Shown one piece after another: positions 1 through 5,232 of a stretch of 7,668 bases of DNA. The position numbers were made by a program, and so were the translations under genes. How positions within the stretch are numbered: position 1 is the stretch's first letter; every line of letters begins with the position of its first letter. Below the pieces are notes generated by a model. The model did no database searches, was not told where the DNA came from, and worked only from the letters and a program-made list of their open reading frames with translations. Source of the stretch: an uncultured Rubrobacteraceae bacterium (GTDB lineage: Bacteria > Actinomycetota > Rubrobacteria > Rubrobacterales > Rubrobacteraceae); NCBI GenBank assembly GCA_902806105.1, contig CADCVI010000144.1, positions 1-7,668 of the forward strand, in the 5' to 3' direction.

Positions 1-39
1 GGCCAGCATCCGGAAGTGTCGTAACAGCGGGTCGGTCAA
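1..39 (-). CDS. 5' end of a gene cut by the window edge, possibly DinB-family
   Basis: Only 13 codons are visible, reading MTDPLLRHFRMLA from a TTG start. The start is supported by a GGGAGG Shine-Dalgarno about six bases upstream (complement of 45-50) and by an open frame to the window edge. The phrase HFRMLA resembles, from memory, the N-terminus of DinB/DUF664-family four-helix-bundle proteins, which often begin this way before an aromatic/Asn-rich helix. The TTG overlaps the TGA of the minus-strand ORF at 36-290 as TTGA, a layout typical of translational coupling. Thirteen residues are too few for a firm family call. That a coding start exists here is more likely than the family name. Confidence 0.33.
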   Translation of the reverse strand, partial: MTDPLLRHFRMLA

Positions 40-290
40 CTCTTGCCTCCCTGGTAGCCGGGGCAACTGGACGAAACGTATCCAGCGCCGGGATGTTCGA
101 ACCCCTCACGCATCCTCATGGATATCTCCCCCCGGCAACCGAGCACGGGGCCCGTTTCCAGATGTCGATGTCTCCTCGCTCCTCCGCCACGAAAGCTGGC
201 CGACAGCCTCCCCACCAACCGCCCGAAGAACTCCTTGCGCTGCGCGAACTCCCCGTAAACTCTCCGCTCTGCCTCCGCCGGATCCAACAC
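36..290 (-). CDS. hypothetical small protein, doubtful or decayed
   Basis: This 84-codon minus-strand frame is not a family I recognise. The first part is acidic/basic and helix-like (LDPAEAERRVYGEF, then KEFFGRLVGRL at about residues 21-31) and looks coding. After about residue 35 it turns into Gly/Arg/Ser-rich, low-quality sequence, as if a frameshift or decay had occurred. The chosen start is GTG at 290, with GGGGAG five bases upstream. An in-frame ATG at 314 and a TTG at 329 are alternatives with poorer ribosome sites. Its TGA overlaps the TTG start of the next minus-strand gene, which argues for a real coupled gene. It runs divergently from arsM, so its promoter would overlap the ars promoter. 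It may be a true orphan, a remnant, or chance. Confidence 0.25.
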   Translation of the reverse strand: MLDPAEAERRVYGEFAQRKEFFGRLVGRLSASFRGGGARRHRHLETGPVLGCRGEISMRMREGFEHPGAGYVSSSCPGYQGGKS

Positions 291-317
291 CCCGTCTCCC
301 CGATCCTCCACCATACC

Positions 318-347
318 TTGACACGACAAGCCCCATAGATCTACACT
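318..347 (+). promoter_or_regulatory. sigma70/sigmaA-type promoter of the ars operon
   Basis: A perfect -35 box TTGACA (318-323) is followed after 18 bp by TACACT (342-347), which keeps the key T1, A2 and T6 of the -10 consensus. Transcription would start near 354, about 33 bases before the arsM GTG. This is the only AT-rich gap next to the operon, and the strand and distance fit. Prediction by eye only. Confidence 0.55.
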
Positions 348-373
348 CGTATCAAATAATATTTATGCGTAGA
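340..373 (+). promoter_or_regulatory. possible ArsR operator around the ars transcription start
   Basis: The stretch from the -10 box to the arsM ribosome site is strikingly AT-rich for this window. It contains the short dyad AAAT-AAT-ATTT (354-364) and a separate inverted pair TCTAC (340-344) / GTAGA (369-373); their centres differ by about 2.5 bp. ArsR/SmtB repressors usually bind AT-rich dyads overlapping the promoter, and this operon encodes one. The dyads are imperfect, so this is a position-based inference. Confidence 0.3.
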
Positions 374-386
374 GGAGAGGCTGTCC

Positions 387-1220
387 GTGAGCGAGGGATT
401 GAGGGGACGGATCGGGGAGAGGTACGCCAAGGTTGCTCTGAAGATCCGGGACGATGGGGGCGGCGCGTCCTGTTGCGGCTCTTCCTGTTGCGGTACCGAC
501 GAGGGGGCGTTGGCGGTGGATATGACAGGGGGGAGCTACTCCGGTGAGGAGAAGGGCGAGTTGCCGCGTCTCGCGGCCGAGGCTTCCTTGGGTTGTGGGA
601 ACCCCGTGGCGCTCGCGGCGCTCTCGCCGGGGGAGGTCGTGCTGGACCTCGGGAGCGGTGGCGGCATAGACGTGCTCCTCTCGGCCCGGCGCGTCTCGCC
701 CGGCGGGAAGGCGTACGGGTTGGACATGACGGACGAGATGTTGGGGCTCGCCCGGGAGAACGCGCGTGAGTCCGGGCTGGAGAACGTCGAGTTTCTGAAG
801 GGCGAGATCGAGGAGATACCGCTCCCCGACGGACACGTCGACGTAGTCATCAGCAACTGCGTCATAAACCTCTCTACCGAGAAAGCGAAGGTCCTGGGCG
901 AGGCGTTCCGGGTGCTCAAACCCGGCGGGCGCTTCGCCGTCTCCGACGTGGTTTTTCTCGGCGAGAAGGCGCGGCTCCCGGAAAGGGTGGTCCGGAGCGT
1001 CGAGCTGTGGTCCGGTTGCATCTCCGGGGCTCTGGAGAGTGCGGAGTACGAGGCAATGCTCGTGGCCGCCGGCTTCGAGGACGTCTCCGTAGAAGTCACG
1101 CACGCCTACGAGCCCGGGCTGATCGAGGGTCTCGGAGGCCCCGAAGACGTGCGGGCGCTCCGGGAGATACCCGTCGCCAGCGCCTTCGTCCGGGCGCGCA
1201 AGCCGGAGGGGGCGTCGTAG
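387..1220 (+). CDS. arsM: ArsM, arsenite S-adenosylmethionine methyltransferase
   Basis: This 277-residue cytoplasmic enzyme methylates As(III) with S-adenosylmethionine, giving mono-, di- and trimethylated arsenic, part of which is volatile. The SAM-binding loop is VLDLGSGGGIDVLLSA (about 85-100), with the acidic residue after the second strand at D113. The arsenic-binding cysteines are present: C70 in ASLGCGNP, C158 in SNCVINL and C211 in GCISGA, matching the three conserved cysteines of characterised ArsM proteins. The N-terminus carries an extra double pair, CCGSSCCG (C29, C30, C34, C35). Length is normal for prokaryotic ArsM. The GTG start at 387 is preceded by AGGAGAGG (373-380) at good spacing, and a TTGACA promoter lies upstream. 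The stop abuts the arsR start directly, so the two form an operon. The family call is firm; the role of the N-terminal cysteines is unknown to me. Confidence 0.95.
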   Translation: MSEGLRGRIGERYAKVALKIRDDGGGASCCGSSCCGTDEGALAVDMTGGSYSGEEKGELPRLAAEASLGCGNPVALAALSPGEVVLDLGSGGGIDVLLSARRVSPGGKAYGLDMTDEMLGLARENARESGLENVEFLKGEIEEIPLPDGHVDVVISNCVINLSTEKAKVLGEAFRVLKPGGRFAVSDVVFLGEKARLPERVVRSVELWSGCISGALESAEYEAMLVAAGFEDVSVEVTHAYEPGLIEGLGGPEDVRALREIPVASAFVRARKPEGAS

Positions 1221-1640
1221 GTGGCACGGCAGGAGTTTAGGGTCGTGACGAGCGAAGTACTCGCGGTGGGGGAGGGTTGCGCCACCGGGGAGGAGCAGGT
1301 AGAGAGGCTCGTGGCCCTCGGGCGGGCGCTCTCGGACCCGATCCGGGTCAGGATGCTCGGGATGATGGCCGAGGGCCGGGGTTGTTGCGGCCCGCTGCCG
1401 GATCGCGGCGTCCCCGCCGGTACGGGCGATGAGGAACTAGGTATCTGCGTGTGCGAGTTCGAGGACCGTTTCGGCATGGGCCAGTCAAAGGTCTCGTACC
1501 ACGTCAAGAAGCTGAAGGAGGCAGGTCTCGTGCGCGAGCAGAAGCGGGGCAGGTGGAGCTTCTACTCCCTGAACGGCGGTGCCGCCCGCGAGTTGCTAGG
1601 CGAGGCCATCTCGCACCTCAAGATCCAGGAGATGCCATGA
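1221..1640 (+). CDS. arsR: ArsR-family arsenic-responsive repressor
   Basis: A 139-residue winged-helix repressor of the ArsR/SmtB family, expected to bind the ars promoter as a dimer and release on binding As(III). Visible parts are the dimerisation/first helices (VALGRALSDPIRVRMLGMM, about 31-49), the recognition region (GMGQSKVSYHVKKLKEAGLV, 85-104) and the beta wing (EQKRGRWSFYSL, 106-117). The sensor motif ICVCEF (C76, C78) matches the CVC core of the classic ArsR ELCVCDLC site but lacks its third cysteine. A Gly/Pro-rich insert of about 20 residues before it carries another pair (C55, C56), plus C20 near the N-terminus, so the thiolate ligands may differ from the textbook set. The GTG start follows the arsM stop with no gap, and GGAGG sits about ten bases upstream. 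Its end overlaps arsC (ATGA). Autoregulation of the whole operon is the likely mode. Confidence 0.93.
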   Translation: MARQEFRVVTSEVLAVGEGCATGEEQVERLVALGRALSDPIRVRMLGMMAEGRGCCGPLPDRGVPAGTGDEELGICVCEFEDRFGMGQSKVSYHVKKLKEAGLVREQKRGRWSFYSLNGGAARELLGEAISHLKIQEMP

Positions 1641-2047
1641 ACAAGACCCGCGTCCTCTTTCTCTGCACGCACAACTCCGCCCGCTCCCAGATGGCCGAGG
1701 GGCTCCTGCGCCACCTCGCCGGGGACCGGTTCGAGGTCCACAGCGCCGGCACCGAGGCCACGAACATCCGCCCGCTCGCGGCGCGGGCGATGGCCGAGAT
1801 CGGGGCGGACATCTCGGATCAGGAGTCCAAGACCCTAGATCGGTACCTGGGAGAGCCCTTCGACTACGTAGTCACCGTCTGCGACGATGCGAACGAGGCA
1901 TGCCCCGTCTTCCCCGGCGCGAAGGAGCGCCTCCACTGGTCCTTCCCCGACCCGTCGCGGGTGACCGGCACCGAAGAAGAACGCCTCGCGGTCTTTCGAG
2001 CGGTGCGAGACGAGATCCACGCCCGCATGGAAAGGGAGCTACTCTAG
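1637..2047 (+). CDS. arsC: ArsC, thioredoxin-coupled arsenate reductase (low-molecular-weight phosphatase fold)
   Basis: This 136-residue cytoplasmic enzyme reduces arsenate to arsenite. It has the phosphatase-like anion loop CTHNSAR (C10 to R16) near the N-terminus and the redox pair C82 and C89 in CDDANEACP. These are the same three positions as in Staphylococcus pI258 ArsC, where a C10-C82-C89 relay passes electrons to thioredoxin. SFPDP (102-106) carries the general-acid Asp of the fold. Length is typical. The ATG at 1637 overlaps the arsR stop as ATGA and has CAGGAG five bases upstream. A longer in-frame extension from 1451 exists but lies inside arsR and has no family resemblance. In this operon, ArsC would supply As(III) to ArsM. 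Confidence 0.96.
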   Translation: MNKTRVLFLCTHNSARSQMAEGLLRHLAGDRFEVHSAGTEATNIRPLAARAMAEIGADISDQESKTLDRYLGEPFDYVVTVCDDANEACPVFPGAKERLHWSFPDPSRVTGTEEERLAVFRAVRDEIHARMERELL

Positions 2048-2311
2048 CCGGCTACTCCATTACGGGGACCGGCGAGCCACAACCGAAGGAGCTTGCATCG
2101 AGCATCGCAGCCCGACGTCGCTCCTACGCCGGCGTCGGCGCGGCACGGCCCCCACGCCGGACCGGGCCGGACCCACCATGAGGTTCTCTTCCCGATCCAT
2201 CCAGATGACAGCGCTCCCGTCGCCGGGCTCCTGGTTGCCGGGACGGTCGGCTTTCGTCGTCCAACTGCCCTGTCTCGGGCGAGCGCCGGAGGGCGCGGTA
2301 CCCGGGTTCTG
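2048..2311. other. convergent intergenic region, no gene seen
   Basis: These 264 bases separate the tail-to-tail arsC and acetyltransferase genes. I see no credible gene. Short GC-rich inverted repeats are present: palindrome TAGCCGGCTA right at the arsC stop (2046-2055), CCGACG/CGTCGG (2112-2117 with 2133-2138, including the palindrome ACGCCGGCGT) and CGGCCC/GGGCCG (2146-2151 with 2164-2169). Any could help terminate the converging transcripts, but none has a T-run. Confidence 0.4.
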
Positions 2312-2818
2312 CTACAGCCCCTTGAAGTACCTGGCTATCGGCATGTGGACGTAGCCGGCCTTCTCGTACGTGCGGCGTGCCGCAGCGTGCCCGGGGTCGC
2401 CCCCCGTCTCGACCATCGCGACCGTCATCCCGGCGTCCTCCATCCACTTGAGTGCGAACTCGGTCAGGGCGGTTCCGATACCGCCGCCCTGGTGGTCGGG
2501 GTCGACGGCCAGCATGTGGATCTCGCCGATGCTGCTCTCGGGGTGAAGCTCGACCGCCACAAAGCCGACGGTGCGTGCGTCCACCTCGGCGACCCACACT
2601 CGCTTCTCCTGCGAGGCACATACGTCCTGCACCGCTTGCCGCTGACTCGCCCGCCAGCCGTCCGGATAGAACCGACCGTAGAGCTCGGAACCGATCGCCC
2701 GCTCCATGGATGCGAAGACCGGCTCCCACGCCCTGAGCGAGAGGCCAACTACTGCGTCGGTGTCCCCATCGTCGAATTGTCTGACCCGTGGCTGGATGGT
2801 TTCACCTCCCAACGCCAA
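2312..2818 (-). CDS. GNAT-family N-acetyltransferase
   Basis: A GCN5-related acetyltransferase of about 160 residues; the substrate cannot be told. The fold is clear. An N-terminal helix region (AVVGLSLRAWEPVFASM) is followed by strand 4 (IHMLAVDPDHQ, about 100-110). The acetyl-CoA pyrophosphate loop is HQGGGIGTAL (109-118), and the C-terminal helix and strand are AARRTYEKAGYVH (146-158). The start is a puzzle. The TTG at 2818 has no ribosome site, while a very good GGGAGGTG lies 5' of an in-frame ATC at 2797, where family members would begin (ATC-QPRVRQFDDGD). Either initiation is at a rare codon or the original ATG has mutated. The next in-frame ATG is residue 38, inside the fold. The gene stands alone, about 250 bases after the mntP-like gene on the same strand, and faces arsC. 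Confidence 0.85.
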   Translation of the reverse strand: MALGGETIQPRVRQFDDGDTDAVVGLSLRAWEPVFASMERAIGSELYGRFYPDGWRASQRQAVQDVCASQEKRVWVAEVDARTVGFVAVELHPESSIGEIHMLAVDPDHQGGGIGTALTEFALKWMEDAGMTVAMVETGGDPGHAAARRTYEKAGYVHMPIARYFKGL

Positions 2819-2970
2819 TAGAAACCAGGTTTATCTACTCGGCCCGTCCACTACGGTCCTACGTTCGGAAGGTGGCACCCAAGACGTCTCACGGGGAGGT
2901 AGAGCGTATTCCGGCAGATCGGCATGCGGCAGCCCGGATGATGCCTCTCTTGCTCGCACAGGCCGGTGGG

Positions 2971-2998
2971 ACGGCCTTCTCTTATCCATGAGAACCGT
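2971..2998 (-). terminator. weak bulged hairpin between the mntP-like gene and the acetyltransferase gene
   Basis: ACGG-cc-TTCTC, an 8-base loop, then GAGAA-CCGT gives a nine-pair stem with a two-base bulge, about 70 bases past the mntP-like stop. It has no T-run on either strand. It could slow or end pqq/mntP transcription before the acetyltransferase gene. The rest of the 2819-3070 gap shows nothing I can support. Confidence 0.2.
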
Positions 2999-3070
2999 GG
3001 GGCCGCTCCAATCCTCAATGCTAAAAGACACGCTCTGAGCTCATCCTTTTGTCCCGATCTCGGCTGGTGT

Positions 3071-3610
3071 CTAGTATCCCAGTACCAGCACGACCGCCGC
3101 CGTGATCGCCAGTCCCACACCACTGAGAAGATCGGGGCGGATGGGTATGAAGCGGGCGACGACCCCCCCGAGTTGAAGGGCAGCGAACGTCGTTAGGGCC
3201 GTCATGATGCCGAATACCGCTGCCGTGAACACGGGAGGGAAGCCCAACATCCCCAAGCCAGTACCCGCGAGCAGGTTGTCCAGGCTCAGGGTTAGGGGGA
3301 TGCCGAGGAGCATCCAACGCTCGTCCAGCCCCTCCGGTGCTTCGGTTTGCAGGCTTCGAACGACGAGGTACAAACCAAGCACAAGCAGGACGATCGGCCC
3401 CACAAGGTCCGCCGTTTCGCCGATCTCCTCCCCGAAGTAGCGCCCGATCAGCAGACCTACCAGGGGCGAGACGCCGTCCCACAACCCGAACACCAATGCG
3501 ATGCGGAGTGCGCGGCGCCAGCCGAACACTAAGGGCCCGAGCGCAACTGCCAACCGGGCATTATCCAGGCTGAGGATAAGACCGAGGATGAGAAGCGATA
3601 TCAAGGTCAT
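3071..3610 (-). CDS. MntP-like (DUF204) membrane metal exporter
   Basis: A 179-residue integral membrane protein with about six hydrophobic segments (roughly 3-25, 35-58, 67-87, 100-122, 126-150, 160-178), the size and layout of the MntP manganese efflux family. The family's internal repeat is visible. Each half has an Asp in a hydrophobic helix: SLDN at D16 in the first and SLDN at D111 in the second. E. coli MntP has SMDA/SLDA with D16 essential, so the Asp is kept but the next residue is Asn in both halves. FGLWDGVSPLVG (41-52) matches the family's acidic, proline-containing second helix. The ATG at 3610 has AAAGGAGT upstream and overlaps the stop of a short upstream ORF (ATGA). It follows pqqE on the same strand by 129 bases, so it may belong to the pqq operon. 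The ion is unknown; Mn2+, Ca2+ or a lanthanide are guesses. Confidence 0.8.
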   Translation of the reverse strand: MTLISLLILGLILSLDNARLAVALGPLVFGWRRALRIALVFGLWDGVSPLVGLLIGRYFGEEIGETADLVGPIVLLVLGLYLVVRSLQTEAPEGLDERWMLLGIPLTLSLDNLLAGTGLGMLGFPPVFTAAVFGIMTALTTFAALQLGGVVARFIPIRPDLLSGVGLAITAAVVLVLGY

Positions 3611-3726
3611 CGCAGACTCCTTTCAGGCTCTAAGCTGTGGATCGGTGAGTAGCAGCTGTTCTTGCCATCCTGACACGCCTCATAGCTGCAGGAGCACCAG
3701 CCAGATTCACGCGTAGGCAGGTACAC
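3607..3726 (-). CDS. possible 39-residue Cys-rich peptide coupled to the mntP-like gene
   Basis: Between pqqE and the mntP-like gene there is a short frame starting GTG at 3726 and ending in a TGA that overlaps the mntP-like ATG (ATGA). AAGGA lies ten bases before the GTG. The product has four cysteines in a C-x-C-x4-C-x6-C pattern (C11, C13, C18, C25, within WCSCSYEACQDGKNSCYS), an aromatic-rich first half and a charged tail. The frame extends upstream to another GTG at 3765 (52 residues, overlapping the end of pqqE). I recognise no family. The stop/start overlap and the cysteine spacing suggest a real metal- or thiol-binding peptide, but the frame is short enough to be chance. Confidence 0.35.
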   Translation of the reverse strand: MYLPTRESGWCSCSYEACQDGKNSCYSPIHSLEPERSLR

Positions 3727-3739
3727 CGCGCCGTAGTCC

Positions 3740-4831
3740 TTATGGACGGCGGACCGTACGGACACGGGGTATGAGTTCTTCTTCGCCCGGCGCTTCGCGC
3801 TCGTTTGCAGCCTGTACCGCGTCGGCTACGAGCCCATGGTCGGGCGAGAGGTGACAGACCGGATCGGTGCGCGCGGCATCGCCGGTAAGCTGAAACGCCT
3901 GGCAGCGGCAGCCGCCGAAATCGATCTCGCGGCGATCGCAACTCCGGCAAGGGTCCGGCATCCAATCCGTCCCCCGGAAACGTTGGAAGAGGGGCGACTC
4001 GTCCCAGATCCACTCCAGCGAGCTCTCACGCACGGTGGCTCGGGGGAGATCGAGGGTGTGCGCCGCGGGGCAGGGTAGGACGCCGCCGTTGGGCGTCACC
4101 GTTAGCTGCTTCTGGCCCCAGCCGCCCATACAGGGTTTGGGGTACAAGCTGTAGTAATCGGGGATGACGTAGATGATCTGCATCTTCCCCTCCAGGCGCT
4201 GGCGTGCGGCGCGTACTATCGTCTCGGCCTCTTCGAGCTGGGTCCTGGTGGGCAGCAGGGCCGCGCGGTTGCGCCAGGCCCAGCCGTAGTACTGGGTGTT
4301 GGCCAGCTCGATCCGATCTGCTCCCAGCCCCTCGGCCAGATCGAGGATGCGGCCTATCCTGTCGATGTTGTGGCGGTGGATGACCACGTTCATGGTGAGC
4401 GGCCAATCCATCTCCTTGACCATACGAGCCGCCTCGATCTTGCGTCCGTAGGAAGGCGTACCGGCTATGCGGTCGGAGAGGGCTGGCTCGTCGGCCTGGA
4501 TGCTGATCTGCACGTGGTCGAGGCCGGCGGTCTTCAATCCCTCCGCCCGCTGGGGCGAGAGGCCAAGGGCGCTCGTGATGAGGTTGGTGTACAGGCCGAG
4601 ATCTCGGGCGCCGGCCACGATCTCTTCGAGGTCGGGGCGCTGGAGCGGCTCGCCGCCCGAGAGATGAAGCTGCAGTACGCCGAGGTCGCGCGCCTCGGTC
4701 AGCACCCGTTGCCACTCTGCCGTGGTCAGCTCCTCGCGGTAGCCCGCGAGGTTGAGCGGGTTGGAGCAGTACGGGCAGTGGAGCGGGCAACCGTAGGTGA
4801 GCTCGGCCAGCATGCCATACGGCCTATTCAT
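3740..4831 (-). CDS. pqqE: PqqE, radical SAM enzyme of PQQ biosynthesis
   Basis: PqqE forms the carbon-carbon bond between Glu and Tyr side chains of PqqA while PqqD holds the peptide. This is a 363-residue radical SAM-SPASM protein. The SAM cluster motif is C15-x3-C19-x2-C22 (YGCPLHCPYC), followed by GGEPL at 59-63. The SPASM part has C234, C254, C295, C298, D304, C308, C310 and C326. The spacing reproduces the auxiliary-cluster ligands of Methylobacterium PqqE, including the unusual Asp ligand (its D319), so the enzyme looks intact. The ATG at 4831 is chosen because family proteins begin about ten residues before the first cluster cysteine and GTGGAG lies eight bases upstream. It overlaps pqqD by eight bases, implying coupled translation. 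An in-frame extension to 4978 lies inside pqqD and is spurious. It is a little shorter than proteobacterial PqqE (about 380). Confidence 0.96.
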   Translation of the reverse strand: MNRPYGMLAELTYGCPLHCPYCSNPLNLAGYREELTTAEWQRVLTEARDLGVLQLHLSGGEPLQRPDLEEIVAGARDLGLYTNLITSALGLSPQRAEGLKTAGLDHVQISIQADEPALSDRIAGTPSYGRKIEAARMVKEMDWPLTMNVVIHRHNIDRIGRILDLAEGLGADRIELANTQYYGWAWRNRAALLPTRTQLEEAETIVRAARQRLEGKMQIIYVIPDYYSLYPKPCMGGWGQKQLTVTPNGGVLPCPAAHTLDLPRATVRESSLEWIWDESPLFQRFRGTDWMPDPCRSCDRREIDFGGCRCQAFQLTGDAARTDPVCHLSPDHGLVADAVQAANEREAPGEEELIPRVRTVRRP

Positions 4832-5105
4832 CGCCAAGCTCCACCCATTGCTTTGCGACGAGTCGGGCGAGGAAGCTCTGCACCTCGTCGCCAGACACGC
4901 TGTCGTACCGTCCGCGCAACTCCTCCACGATCTCATCGACCGTCCGCCCCCCGTCGCACAGGCCCAGGATGGTCGCACCCGTCTGATTCAGGACCAGCAC
5001 CCCCTCCGGTGCCAGCAGCACGTGCTGTTTTCGCACGGGGTCCCAATGCAATCGGACCAGCCGCGCCAGATGAGGTCGATTCGTAGACCGTACCGCAACG
5101 CTCAT
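4824..5105 (-). CDS. pqqD: PqqD, PqqA peptide chaperone
   Basis: A 93-residue cytoplasmic protein, exactly the normal PqqD length. It has the RiPP recognition element fold that binds PqqA and presents it to PqqE. The family signature LLAPEGVLVLNQTGATIL (30-47) and the helix GRTVDEIVEELRGRY (53-67) are clear. The ATG at 5105 is preceded by AGGGGGTG. The frame stays open for 36 more codons upstream to 5213, but that part has no family similarity. Its stop lies eight bases inside pqqE. Unlike the close pqqB-pqqC and pqqD-pqqE junctions, 127 bases separate it from pqqC. Confidence 0.95.
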   Translation of the reverse strand: MSVAVRSTNRPHLARLVRLHWDPVRKQHVLLAPEGVLVLNQTGATILGLCDGGRTVDEIVEELRGRYDSVSGDEVQSFLARLVAKQWVELGDE

Positions 5106-5154
5106 GTCACCCCCTGTGCCAACATGCGCCCCACATCCGCGGGTCTTGGCGCAC

Positions 5155-5210
5155 GCTCGATAGCTGGCTCGATATGATCCGGAGTCGAGTGGCGGATCCG
5201 ATACCCGATA
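5155..5210. repeat. short GCTCGATA / CGATA repeats in the pqqC-pqqD gap
   Basis: GCTCGATA occurs twice 12 bp apart (5155-5162 and 5167-5174), and CGATA twice more nearby (5200-5204 and 5206-5210). They lie in the only sizeable gap inside pqqB-E. They could be a binding site or simply chance; no promoter is convincing here. Confidence 0.2.
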
Positions 5211-5232
5211 CACGCCGGTGTGGTTGTTGCAA

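Noticed and set aside
363..1103. 246-codon minus-strand open frame opposite arsM
   Set aside because: Antisense shadow of an unmistakable ArsM.
2093..2821. 242-codon plus-strand open frame opposite the acetyltransferase
   Set aside because: Its product is low-complexity Arg/His/Pro-rich without a recognisable fold, and the opposite strand encodes a clear GNAT protein.
2831..3031. 66-codon minus-strand frame between the mntP-like and acetyltransferase genes
   Set aside because: The GTG start has no well-spaced ribosome site, the product has no recognisable features, and overlapping frames of similar length exist on both strands.
4832..4978. Longer N-terminus for pqqE from 4978
   Set aside because: It lies inside pqqD in another frame and lacks PqqE-like sequence.
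4370..5086. 238-codon plus-strand open frame opposite pqqE and pqqD
   Set aside because: Antisense shadow; pqqE and pqqD on the other strand carry all family motifs.
5106..5213. Longer N-terminus for pqqD from 5213
   Set aside because: The 93-residue form from 5105 has the normal family length and its own ribosome site.
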